A DNA stretch of 64,000 bases from the NCBI GenBank assembly GCA_965226565.1, contig CBDDDI010000004.1:434001-498000 (forward strand). Direction: 5' to 3'. This DNA comes from SZUA-444 sp965226565. Its GTDB lineage: Bacteria; Bacillota; Clostridia; Oscillospirales; Ruminococcaceae. Of the stretch, positions 1-8,689 are shown in pieces (position 1 is the first letter of the stretch; each line of letters begins with the position of its first letter). The notes beneath the pieces were generated by a model. That model ran no database searches. It had not been told where the DNA came from and was given only the letters and a program-made list of their open reading frames with translations. Position numbers and translations under genes: made by a program.

Positions 1-21
1 AAAATTTTTAGGAGAAATAAA

Positions 22-441
22 TTGAATAATAAAGACGTCTTAATTACATTAAAAAGTGTTCAAAAAAATGAAAAAGATAGCGATGAAACCGAAATAATTA
101 CTCAAGGTTTATATACAAAAAATGAAGATGGTTACACAATTTCTTATGAAGAATCTTCTGCTACAGGATTTGGTGGATCTACAACTATATTAAAAGTTGT
201 TGGAAAAGAACAGGTTACTATGGAACGAACTGGTTCTACTACATCAAATTTGTTTATTGAAAGTGGAAAAAAACATCATTGTCATTATGGTACTCCTTAT
301 GGCGATTTTACAGTTGGAATCACAACTAAGAATATTACTTCAACGCTTACTGAAAATGGCGGTGACCTCTATCTTAACTATATTGTTGATATAAATTCAA
401 GTTATGTTTCTGAAAACGAAATCTACGTGAATATAAAATAG
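22..441 (+). CDS. DUF1934 (YwiB-like) beta-barrel protein
   Basis: A 139-residue protein of the DUF1934/YwiB family, small cytoplasmic lipocalin-like beta barrels of unknown biochemical role. The start is TTG at 22, preceded by an AGGAG Shine-Dalgarno at 10-14. The sequence alternates short polar and hydrophobic strands (for example SATGFGGSTT, TMERTGS, YGTPYGDFTVGI), as the family does, and has no signal peptide or membrane segment. It stops only 15 bases before argS, the usual Firmicute arrangement, so the two are very likely cotranscribed. The promoter must lie outside the window. Family membership is judged from the motif pattern and the argS neighbourhood. Confidence 0.85.
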   Translation: MNNKDVLITLKSVQKNEKDSDETEIITQGLYTKNEDGYTISYEESSATGFGGSTTILKVVGKEQVTMERTGSTTSNLFIESGKKHHCHYGTPYGDFTVGITTKNITSTLTENGGDLYLNYIVDINSSYVSENEIYVNIK

Positions 442-456
442 CAAGGAGAATTCAAA

Positions 457-2142
457 ATGACTAATCTACTAAACGAAGCTTCTATTGAAGTTCGTGAAAT
501 TATTTTAAAAGCAATAGGTGAGCTTGTTGCTGAAAATCAATTACCTAAAGAAAGTATAGCTGCTTTTAATGTTGAAATTCCTGCAGATTCATCTCATGGT
601 GATTTATCAACAAATGTTGCTATGGTATCTGCTAAAACTTTTAGAATGGCTCCAAGAAAAATTGCAGATCTTATTTGCTCTGCTGTTTATCTTGATGGAA
701 CTTATTTTGAAAAAGTTGAAGTTGCTGGTGCTGGATTTATAAATTTCTTTTTAGATAAAAAATGGTTCTCTAATGTTGTTTCTTCTGTTTTAACTGAAAA
801 AGAACATTATGGCGAAACTGACCTTGGAAAAGGTAAAAAACTTATGGTTGAATTTGTTTCAGCAAATCCAACTGGTCCTATGCATATAGGAAATGCTCGT
901 GGCGGAGCAATAGGAGACTGCCTTGCTGCTGTTCTCCAAAAAGCTGGATATGATGTTACACGTGAGTTTTATGTTAATGATGCTGGAAACCAAATTGAAA
1001 AATTTGCAACAAGTTTAGAAATTCGTTATCTTCAACTTTATAAAGATAATATTGAAATGCCTGAAGATAGTTATCATGGTGAAGATATTACTGCTCATTC
1101 TAAAGCTTTTGCTGAAAAATTTGGCGATAAATTCGTTAATGTTTCTGATAAAGAAAGAAGAGATGCTCTTGTTGAATTTGCTCTTCCTAAGAATATTAAA
1201 AAACTTGAAGATGATTTGCTTAAATACAGAATTAAATATGACGTTTGGTTCTTAGAAAGTTTGCTTCATAATCAAGATAAAGTTATGAATGTTGTTAATA
1301 TTTTAAAAGATAAAGGTTTGACTTACGAAAAAGACGGTGCTATTTGGTATAAAGCTACTGAATTTGGCGCTGAAAAAGATGACGTTCTTGTTCGTGCAAA
1401 CGGTATTCCAACTTACTTTACTGCTGATATCGCTTATCATTATAATAAATTTGTTGATAGAGGTTTTGATAAAGTTATTAATGTTTGGGGCGCTGATCAT
1501 CATGGTCATGTTGCAAGATTAAAAGGTGCTATGGAAGCTGTTGGAGTTGATCCTAACAAACTTGATGTTGTGTTAATGCAAATGGTTCGTCTTGTTAAAA
1601 ACGGAGAAACTATTAAAGCTTCTAAACGTTCAGGTAAAGCTATTACTTTAGTTACACTACTTGACGAAGTTCCAATTGATGCTGCTAGATTTTTCTTTAA
1701 TTTAAGAGAATCAAATTCACATTTTGACTTTGATTTGGATTTAGCAATTAGCGAAACTTCTCAGAATCCAGTTTTCTATGTTCAATATGCTCATGCTAGA
1801 ATTTGTTCTATTTTAAGAACTTTTGAAAAAGAAAATACTAAAATTGATTTGTCAAAAGCTGATTTCTCAATTTTAAACACTGCTGAAGAAAAAGAACTTA
1901 TTAAATTTATTGGAACTTTACCAAACGTTGTTAATGACGCTGCGAAAAGTTATGATCCTGCTAAAATTACACGTTATGCTATTGATTTAGCAACTTATTT
2001 CCATAAATTTTATTCTGTTTGCCGTGTTATTGGAGAAAGTGATGATATCACATCAGCTAGAATTAATTTATGTATAGCAACAAAAACTGTTATTAAAAAT
2101 ATTTTAGATATGCTTAACATTAGTTGTCCTGAAAGTATGTAA
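457..2142 (+). CDS. argS: Arginyl-tRNA synthetase
   Basis: Class I aminoacyl-tRNA synthetase that charges tRNA-Arg in the cytoplasm. The 561 residues match the usual length. An N-terminal Arg-N domain covers about residues 10-100. The catalytic domain has the HIGH-type motif as HIGN at about 143-146 inside SANPTGPMHIGNARGG. The KMSKS region is degenerate (IKASKRSGKAITL), which is normal for many ArgRS. The C-terminal DALR anticodon-binding domain covers about 450-561 and ends in MLNISCPESM. An AAGGAG site lies just upstream of the ATG. It follows the DUF1934 gene with a 15-base gap and ends in a strong intrinsic terminator. Confidence 0.98.
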   Translation: MTNLLNEASIEVREIILKAIGELVAENQLPKESIAAFNVEIPADSSHGDLSTNVAMVSAKTFRMAPRKIADLICSAVYLDGTYFEKVEVAGAGFINFFLDKKWFSNVVSSVLTEKEHYGETDLGKGKKLMVEFVSANPTGPMHIGNARGGAIGDCLAAVLQKAGYDVTREFYVNDAGNQIEKFATSLEIRYLQLYKDNIEMPEDSYHGEDITAHSKAFAEKFGDKFVNVSDKERRDALVEFALPKNIKKLEDDLLKYRIKYDVWFLESLLHNQDKVMNVVNILKDKGLTYEKDGAIWYKATEFGAEKDDVLVRANGIPTYFTADIAYHYNKFVDRGFDKVINVWGADHHGHVARLKGAMEAVGVDPNKLDVVLMQMVRLVKNGETIKASKRSGKAITLVTLLDEVPIDAARFFFNLRESNSHFDFDLDLAISETSQNPVFYVQYAHARICSILRTFEKENTKIDLSKADFSILNTAEEKELIKFIGTLPNVVNDAAKSYDPAKITRYAIDLATYFHKFYSVCRVIGESDDITSARINLCIATKTVIKNILDMLNISCPESM

Positions 2143-2147
2143 AAAAC

Positions 2148-2190
2148 AAACTGCAATTCTATTAATTTTAGAATTGCAGTTTTTATTTTT
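2148..2190 (+). terminator. Intrinsic terminator of argS
   Basis: A perfect 13-bp stem, AAACTGCAATTCT (2148-2160) pairing with AGAATTGCAGTTT (2170-2182), with a 9-base loop and a following T-rich tract, six bases after the argS stop codon. Confidence 0.93.
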
Positions 2191-2342
2191 GATAGATATT
2201 ATAAACTTTGTAGTTAAATCAAAATTATATTATTTTCTTACTAAATATTTTTCTCTTTTCCAAATAAATAAAATTCAGCATTAGTTACACCTTTAATTTC
2301 ATCTTCTGGCAAAGGTAAAAAATTTCCTGTTTAATTATTTAT

Positions 2343-2370
2343 AAAAAAATCCTCACTATAAAGTGAGGAT
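2343..2370 (-). terminator. Intrinsic terminator of nifJ
   Basis: Stem ATCCTCACT/AGTGAGGAT with a four-base loop and, read on the minus strand, a run of seven T. It lies 11 bases after the nifJ stop codon. Confidence 0.9.
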
Positions 2371-2380
2371 TTTTAATATA

Positions 2381-5300
2381 TTACGCTTCGTCGCTACTAT
2401 ATAAATCTTTAAGTTTTAATAAATACTCATATTTCTTAGCAGCAGTATCAACAGCATGTGAGAACAATTTCTCAGCTCTTTCTGGATTAGAACGAGCAAG
2501 TGCTGAATAACGAACTTCATTCATGATAAACTCTTTATAGTCTTCAGTTGGAGCTTTACTATCAAGTTGGAATGGATTTTTGCCTTCATCTGCAAGTCTT
2601 GGATCGAATCTGAACAAATGCCAGTAACCTGATTGTACAGCTTTCTTTTCTTCAGTTTGTGCACCAGACATACCACCTTTAATACCGTGGTTGATACATG
2701 GAGCATAACCAATAACAATTGAAGGACCGTTATAGCTTTCAGCTTCAGTAATAGCTTTGATACATTGATTGTAATCAGCACCTTGTGCGATTTGAGCAAC
2801 ATATACATAACCATAACTCATTGCCATACCAGCAAGGTCTTTCTTCTTACTTACTTTACCACTAGCAGCAAATTGAGCAATAGCACCAGTTGGAGTAGAT
2901 TTTGAAGATTGTCCACCTGTGTTTGAGTAAACTTCTGTATCGAATACAAAAATGTTTACATCTTCACCAGATGCGATAACGTGATCAAGTCCGCCGTAAC
3001 CAATATCGTAAGCCCAGCCGTCTCCACCAAACATCCAGAATGATTTTTTAGATAAATAATCTTTTGAATCAAGAATTTCTTTACCAGCTTCACAACCGCA
3101 GTTTTCTAAAGCTTTTACAAGAATTTCTGTAGCAATTTTGTTTTCTTTACCTTGAGTCATTGTTGATAGGTAACCTTCGATAGCTGATTTAACTTCTGCG
3201 TTATCAGTTGTCTTTTGAAGAGCTAGAACTTTGTTTACAACTCTTTGTCTTAATGTTGATTGAGCTAGGTACATACCATAACCATATTCAGCATTATCTT
3301 CAAATAATGAGTTAGCCCAAGCTGGACCTTTTCCTTCTTTATTTGTTGTGTATGGAGTTGAAGGAGCAGAACCACCCCAGATTGAAGAACAACCTGTTGC
3401 ATTTGCAATGTACATTCTATCTCCGAATAATTGAGTAATAAGTTTAGCGTAAGGTGTTTCACCACAACCAGCACAAGCACCTGAGAACTCAAGCAATGGT
3501 TGTTTAAATTGAGAACCTTTAACAGTTGTTTCTTTAAATTTCTCATTTACTTCTGGTTTAACATCTAGAGCTTGACAGTAATCATAAACTTCTTGTTCAG
3601 CAAGTTGAGTATCAAGAGGCATGAATGCCAAAGCTTTGTTTCCTTTTTTACCAGGACAAACATTTATACAAGATCCACATCCTGTACAGTCTAGAGCTGA
3701 CATTGTCATTACAAAGTAGTAACCAGCCATACCTGTGCAAGGAATTGCTTTATCTTTTGCAAGTTGTGGAGCATTATTAAGCTCTTCTTCTGTAAGAACT
3801 GCTGGACGAATTACACCATGTGGACAAACATATGAGCAGAAGTTACATTGGATACAGTTTTCACTTTGCCAAGCAGGTACATCAACAGCAATACCACGTT
3901 TTTCAAATGCAGCAGAACCTTGTGGGAATGTACCATCAGCCATGTCAACAAATGTTGATACAGGAAGACTGTCACCAGCTTGAGCATTAACTGGAATTTG
4001 AATGTTGTTTACATAATCTACAAGAACTTTATTGTCGCCTGTAGCTTTTTCCATGCCCATGTGAGTTTCAGAAGCATTAGCCCATTCAGCAGGAACTTTG
4101 ATTTCAACAACTTGGTTGCAACCAGCTTCAATAGCATCATGGTTCATCTTAACGATTGCTTCACCTTTTTTAGAATAAGAAGCTGTAGCAGCATCTTTCA
4201 TATATTTGATTGCATCTTCAATTGGAATAATATTTGCTAATTTAAAGAATGCAGATTGTAGTACAGTATTGATTCTGTTTCCAAGACCAATTTCTTTACC
4301 AATCTTAACACCGTTAATAGTGTAGAATTTGATATTATTTTTAGCAATATATGATTTAACTTGTCCTGGTAGACGCTCTTCTAATTCTTTAGCATCCCAT
4401 TGGCAGTTAAGCAAGAATGTACCGTTTGGTTTAATATCTTGAACCATATCATATTTGTCAATATAAGCTGCGTTATGACATGCAACGAAATCAGCCATAT
4501 TTACAAGATAAGTTGATTTGATTGGTGTTTCACCAAATCTTAGGTGAGAAACTGTTACACCACCAGATTTTTTAGAGTCATATGAGAAGTATGCTTGAGC
4601 ATACATGTCTGTATGATCACCAATGATTTTGATTGAGTTCTTGTTTGCACCAACAGTTCCGTCAGCTCCAAGTCCCCAGAATTTACATGCAGTTGTTCCA
4701 GCTGGAGCTGTGTCTGGTTTTTCACCAAGTTCAAGTGAAAGATTAGTAACATCATCTTTAATACCAACTGTGAATTTCTTTTTCTCTGTATTTTTATAAA
4801 CAGCAACGATTTGAGCAGGATTTGTGTCTTTTGAACCAAGACCATATCTACCGCTAAATACTGGTGTGTTGTTAAATTTAGTATCTTTTAATGCAGCTAC
4901 TACATCAAGATATAAAGGTTCACCAATTGAACCAGGTTCTTTAGTTCTATCTAAAACTGAAATGTATTTAACTGTTTCAGGAATAGCTTCAACTAGTTTT
5001 TCAGCAACAAATGGTCTGTATAGACGAACTTTAACAAGACCAACTTTTGCTCCGTTTGCATTCAAGTAATCAATTGTTTCTTCAATTGTATCACATACTG
5101 AACCCATAGAAATGATAACGTGCTCAGCATCAGCAGCACCATAGTAGTTAAATAGCTTATAATCTGTTCCGATTTCAGCATTAACTTTATCCATGTATTC
5201 TTCAACGATAGCAGGGAATTTATTGTAATAAGTATTACTAGATTCTTTTGCTTGGAAGAATATATCAGGGTTTTGAGCTGTACCACGAAGTGTTGGGTGT

Positions 5301-5932
5301 TCTGGACTTAGTGAACGATCTCTAAACGCTTTAACAGCATCCATATCAACCATTTTTGCAAGTGTTTCTTGATCCCATGTTTCAATTTTTTGAATTTCGT
5401 GAGAAGTTCTGAAACCATCAAAGAAATGAAGTACTGGAACTCTACCTTTAATTGTTGCTAGGTGAGAAACTGCTCCAAGATCCATAACTTCTTGTGGATT
5501 TGTTGAACATATCATTGAGAAACCTGTTTGACGACATGCATATATATCTGAATGATCTCCAAAGATTGATAGTGCGTGTGTTGCTAATGCACGTGCTGAT
5601 ACGTGAATTACGCTTGGTAGCAATTCACCAGCTATTTTGTACATGTTTGGTATCATCAACAATAGTCCTTGTGAAGCTGTATATGTTGTAGTCAATGCAC
5701 CAGCAGTTAATGAACCGTGTACAGTTCCTGCAGCACCTGCTTCAGATTGCATTTCTGCGATATTAACTTCTTGTCCAAAAATATTTTTTTGTCCTTTTGA
5801 TGACCATTGATCTGTAACCTCAGCCATAACTGAAGACGGTGTGATTGGGTAGATTGCAGCGACATCAGTAAATGGATATGATGCCCATGCAGCAGCGTTG
5901 TTACCGTCCATGGTTTTCATTTTTCTTGCCAT
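2381..5932 (-). CDS. nifJ: Pyruvate:ferredoxin (flavodoxin) oxidoreductase
   Basis: Single-chain PFOR of about 1183 residues, the full family length. It oxidises pyruvate with CoA to acetyl-CoA, CO2 and reduced ferredoxin in the cytoplasm and is the main pyruvate outlet in anaerobic Clostridia. In order: an N-terminal pyruvate-binding domain (MDGNNAAAWASYPFTDVAA...PITPSS); two 4Fe-4S ferredoxin motifs, CIQCNFCSYVCP and CTGCGSCINVCP; a further cysteine motif, GACAGCGETPY; and the thiamine-diphosphate motif GGDGWAYDIGYGGLDHV followed by DTEVYSNTGGQSSKS. The start is ATG at 5932 because a perfect AAGGAGG (5941-5947) lies just upstream; a TTG at 5950 would place that Shine-Dalgarno inside the gene. 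It is monocistronic with its own terminator. Confidence 0.98.
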   Translation of the reverse strand: MARKMKTMDGNNAAAWASYPFTDVAAIYPITPSSVMAEVTDQWSSKGQKNIFGQEVNIAEMQSEAGAAGTVHGSLTAGALTTTYTASQGLLLMIPNMYKIAGELLPSVIHVSARALATHALSIFGDHSDIYACRQTGFSMICSTNPQEVMDLGAVSHLATIKGRVPVLHFFDGFRTSHEIQKIETWDQETLAKMVDMDAVKAFRDRSLSPEHPTLRGTAQNPDIFFQAKESSNTYYNKFPAIVEEYMDKVNAEIGTDYKLFNYYGAADAEHVIISMGSVCDTIEETIDYLNANGAKVGLVKVRLYRPFVAEKLVEAIPETVKYISVLDRTKEPGSIGEPLYLDVVAALKDTKFNNTPVFSGRYGLGSKDTNPAQIVAVYKNTEKKKFTVGIKDDVTNLSLELGEKPDTAPAGTTACKFWGLGADGTVGANKNSIKIIGDHTDMYAQAYFSYDSKKSGGVTVSHLRFGETPIKSTYLVNMADFVACHNAAYIDKYDMVQDIKPNGTFLLNCQWDAKELEERLPGQVKSYIAKNNIKFYTINGVKIGKEIGLGNRINTVLQSAFFKLANIIPIEDAIKYMKDAATASYSKKGEAIVKMNHDAIEAGCNQVVEIKVPAEWANASETHMGMEKATGDNKVLVDYVNNIQIPVNAQAGDSLPVSTFVDMADGTFPQGSAAFEKRGIAVDVPAWQSENCIQCNFCSYVCPHGVIRPAVLTEEELNNAPQLAKDKAIPCTGMAGYYFVMTMSALDCTGCGSCINVCPGKKGNKALAFMPLDTQLAEQEVYDYCQALDVKPEVNEKFKETTVKGSQFKQPLLEFSGACAGCGETPYAKLITQLFGDRMYIANATGCSSIWGGSAPSTPYTTNKEGKGPAWANSLFEDNAEYGYGMYLAQSTLRQRVVNKVLALQKTTDNAEVKSAIEGYLSTMTQGKENKIATEILVKALENCGCEAGKEILDSKDYLSKKSFWMFGGDGWAYDIGYGGLDHVIASGEDVNIFVFDTEVYSNTGGQSSKSTPTGAIAQFAASGKVSKKKDLAGMAMSYGYVYVAQIAQGADYNQCIKAITEAESYNGPSIVIGYAPCINHGIKGGMSGAQTEEKKAVQSGYWHLFRFDPRLADEGKNPFQLDSKAPTEDYKEFIMNEVRYSALARSNPERAEKLFSHAVDTAAKKYEYLLKLKDLYSSDEA

Positions 5933-6165
5933 TATTATATCCTCCTTCAATTGGTAAAAAATAGTATACTTATATCATCATTCAAATATTAGTATTCAAA
6001 TATAAATTTTATCATAGTGTAATTAAATTGTAAATGTTGTTTACAGAAATTTTACTTTTCAAATTGTAAATTATTAATTAAATAATATTAATGTTTTTTA
6101 GTGCTAAAAACTGGATTTATTTTCTTTTGGTTTTGTCTTTTTATACTTAATTAATGTGCACATTT

Positions 6166-7008
6166 TTATATTTCACAATGTGTATGTCTTGTAACATGAC
6201 ACCCAACATTCACTGCCACAGGTAGTCCTGCGATATGAGTAGCATGCTCTTCTATATTAACACATAAAGCTGTTATTTTGCCTCCAAAACCTTGAGGTCC
6301 AATTCCAAGTTCATTTATTTTTTCTAAAATCTCAATTTCCATATCTGCATATAATTTCTTAGGATTTCTTTCTGAAACATTTCTGCACAAAGCTTTTTTG
6401 GCTAAATAAGCTGAATATTCAAAATCTCCACCAATACCAACTCCAACAACAATTGGTGGACAAGGATTACTTCCAGCAGTAGAAATAACATCAACAACAT
6501 AGTTTACAATATCCTCTTTTGAAGAGGATGGAGTAAACATTTTTAATGCTGACATATTTTCTGATCCAAAACCTTTTGGAGAAACTGTCAAATTAATTTT
6601 ATCACCTTTTACAATTTTAGTATAAATAATAGCAGGCGTATTATTATTTGTATTCACACGTTCAATAGGATCAGAAACAATAGAACACCTAAGTTTTCCT
6701 TCAATATAACCTTCTGCAACACCTTTATTTACTGCTTCATTAAAATCTCCACCAACTAAATGAACATCTTGACCTATTTCTGCAAAAACAATAGCCATAC
6801 CTGTATCTTGACAAATAGGTATTTTTTCATCTCTAGCCACATTTATATTAGAAATTATATCAGTAAAAACACCTTTGCCAACTTCAGAAATCTCTTCATT
6901 TTTTTTACAATTAATACATTCTTCAAGATCACTTGGTAAATATAAATTTGCATCTATACAAAGTTTTTTTATACATTCTGTAATTTTTTGAACATTTATT
7001 TCACGCAT
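6166..7008 (-). CDS. Class I fumarate hydratase / tartrate dehydratase, alpha subunit
   Basis: A 280-residue Fe-S hydro-lyase alpha subunit (fumarase class I N-terminal family). Such subunits carry the 4Fe-4S cluster and, with a separate beta subunit, interconvert fumarate and malate or dehydrate L-tartrate. The three cluster cysteines are visible: Cys66 in PICQDTG, Cys183 in NPCPP and Cys270 in NVGCHVTRHTHC. The length fits a two-subunit enzyme. ATG start with AAGGAG upstream. The expected beta subunit is not next to it: downstream is nifJ and upstream an amidohydrolase. The beta gene must be elsewhere, or this subunit has lost its partner. Substrate cannot be decided from sequence. Confidence 0.9.
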   Translation of the reverse strand: MREINVQKITECIKKLCIDANLYLPSDLEECINCKKNEEISEVGKGVFTDIISNINVARDEKIPICQDTGMAIVFAEIGQDVHLVGGDFNEAVNKGVAEGYIEGKLRCSIVSDPIERVNTNNNTPAIIYTKIVKGDKINLTVSPKGFGSENMSALKMFTPSSSKEDIVNYVVDVISTAGSNPCPPIVVGVGIGGDFEYSAYLAKKALCRNVSERNPKKLYADMEIEILEKINELGIGPQGFGGKITALCVNIEEHATHIAGLPVAVNVGCHVTRHTHCEI

Positions 7009-7055
7009 TTTATAAACTCCTTGTTAAATATGTAATCTAGTTTACTTTAAGTATA

Positions 7056-8216
7056 TTAATTATAGTCTTGTAAAATTATTTCTCCATTAACTACAACAAA
7101 TTTTGGTGATTGCATAATATCAAGTGGATTACCACTAAACAAACATAAATCTGCATCTTTACCTTTTTCAATTGAACCAACACGATCAGCAACATCAGCA
7201 ATTTTAGCAGCATTTATTGTAATACATTCTAAAGCTTTTTGCTCATCCAAACCATTTTTAACTGAAATAGCAGCAGAAGAGAACAAATATTGAATTGGAA
7301 TTACTGGATGGTCAGTACAAATTGCAAACTCACAACCTTCATTAGCCATAATCGCAGCATTTTTAACACTCAAACCTCTTAACTCAGGTTTTGAACGATC
7401 TGAAATAATTGGACCAACAATTGCTTTTGCATTTTCTTCAGCAATAATGTCAGCAATTTTATAACCTTCTGTAGCATGAACCAAAACATATTTTATATCA
7501 AATTCTTTTGCAATTCTTATTGCTGTGCAAATATCATCAGCTCTATGACAATGAAAATGTGCAGAAACCTTTTTTTGAAACAAAGGAATTAATGCTTCAG
7601 ATTTAACATCAAATTCAGGAGCATCAAAATCCTCATCTTTTTTTGATTTTAAAGTATCATCATAATATTTTCTAGCTTTTGTTAGCGCTTCTCTGATTAA
7701 TGCAGCAGTACCAATTCTAGTAATTGGAGTTTCGTCTCTATTTTTATAAACAGATTTTGGATTTTCTCCTAAAGCAAATTTAATTGCAACATTTTTGATA
7801 GCCATATCATCAACACGTCTACCTACTGTTTTAATAGCATAAATCTGTCCACAAATAGTATTTGCACTTCCTGGGCTAGTTAAAACTGTAGTAACTCCAG
7901 CTCTACTTGCTTCTTCAAAACATCTATCAAATGGATTAATTCCATCAATTGTTCTAAGCTGTGGAGTAACTGGATCTGTTGCTTCATTACAATCATCATC
8001 TTCAAATCCAACACTATCTCCAATAATTCCTAAATGACTATGAGCATCTATAAAGCCAGGATACATATTCATACCATTTGCATCTATATCATCATAAGAA
8101 ACATTTGCTGGTGATCCAGCAGAAACCTCTTCAAATTTTCCATCATCTATTTTAACATAACCATTTTCTATTACTTTACCATTCATAGTGTGAATTTTCG
8201 CATTATAAATATACAT
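7056..8216 (-). CDS. Amidohydrolase family protein (imidazolonepropionase-like)
   Basis: A 386-residue metal-dependent amidohydrolase. The N-terminal beta-sandwich strand leads into PGFIDAHSHLG (His59, His61), the metal motif at the end of the first TIM-barrel strand. Later come HFHCHRADD, a histidine in LVHATEG and the aspartate of CTDHPVIP, then GSIEKGKDADL typical of the returning C-terminal strand. No signal peptide is present, so it is likely cytoplasmic. It most resembles the imidazolonepropionase/dihydroorotase-like branch whose members are commonly annotated only as amidohydrolase, and the substrate is unknown. No histidine-degradation genes are nearby. It lies between dut and the fumarase-like alpha subunit on the same strand with short gaps. 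Confidence 0.88.
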   Translation of the reverse strand: MYIYNAKIHTMNGKVIENGYVKIDDGKFEEVSAGSPANVSYDDIDANGMNMYPGFIDAHSHLGIIGDSVGFEDDDCNEATDPVTPQLRTIDGINPFDRCFEEASRAGVTTVLTSPGSANTICGQIYAIKTVGRRVDDMAIKNVAIKFALGENPKSVYKNRDETPITRIGTAALIREALTKARKYYDDTLKSKKDEDFDAPEFDVKSEALIPLFQKKVSAHFHCHRADDICTAIRIAKEFDIKYVLVHATEGYKIADIIAEENAKAIVGPIISDRSKPELRGLSVKNAAIMANEGCEFAICTDHPVIPIQYLFSSAAISVKNGLDEQKALECITINAAKIADVADRVGSIEKGKDADLCLFSGNPLDIMQSPKFVVVNGEIILQDYN

Positions 8217-8237
8217 ATTTTCCTCTTTCCTAAGTCT

Positions 8238-8678
8238 TTATATTTTGCCAGTAGATCCGAATCCACCAATTCCTCTTACAGTTTGAGAAAGTGCAGTTGT
8301 CTCTAATACTCTAGGTATAATTACAGGACTTATTACTAATTGTGCAATTCTTTCTCCGTGTTTAATCGTATATGGCATTGTTCCAAGATTCAAAATTGGC
8401 ACAATAATTTCACCACGATAATCACTATCAACAACTCCAACACTATTTGCTAAACATATTCCGTATTTAGTAGCAAGTGAACTTCTTGAATAAATAAGCA
8501 AAACAACATCATCGTCTTGTGGAGCAACAGCAATACCTGTTGGAACTTTAACAATTTCTCCTGGCTTAACAACAATATCTTTTTCAGTACAAGTTACTAA
8601 ATCAAATCCAGCACTTCCGTTTGTTGCTCTTTTTGGCAAACTAGCAGTAGGTTTTAACTTTTTAACTAATAAATCCAT
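8238..8678 (-). CDS. dut: dUTP diphosphatase (dUTPase)
   Basis: Trimeric dUTPase that hydrolyses dUTP to dUMP and PPi, keeping uracil out of DNA and feeding dTMP synthesis. All five family motifs are present: AGFDL (motif 1), YSRSSLA (2), GVVDSDYRGEI with the catalytic Asp (3), GERIAQLV (4) and the C-terminal RGIGGFGSTGKI (5), so it should be active. The start is ATG at 8678; a GTG at 8693 in the same frame would swallow the GGAGGA Shine-Dalgarno. It begins 12 bases after the U32 protein gene, so they are probably cotranscribed. Confidence 0.97.
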   Translation of the reverse strand: MDLLVKKLKPTASLPKRATNGSAGFDLVTCTEKDIVVKPGEIVKVPTGIAVAPQDDDVVLLIYSRSSLATKYGICLANSVGVVDSDYRGEIIVPILNLGTMPYTIKHGERIAQLVISPVIIPRVLETTALSQTVRGIGGFGSTGKI

Positions 8679-8689
8679 TTTTCCTCCAA

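Noticed and set aside
3735..4240. Plus-strand open frames within nifJ
   Set aside because: They are antisense shadows of a highly conserved gene, without ribosome sites or recognisable protein patterns.
5933..5950. Longer nifJ start at TTG 5950
   Set aside because: It would place the perfect AAGGAGG ribosome site inside the coding region; the same reasoning was applied to dut, rsmG, mnmE, dnaN, serA, the AGCS transporter and two pilin-operon genes.
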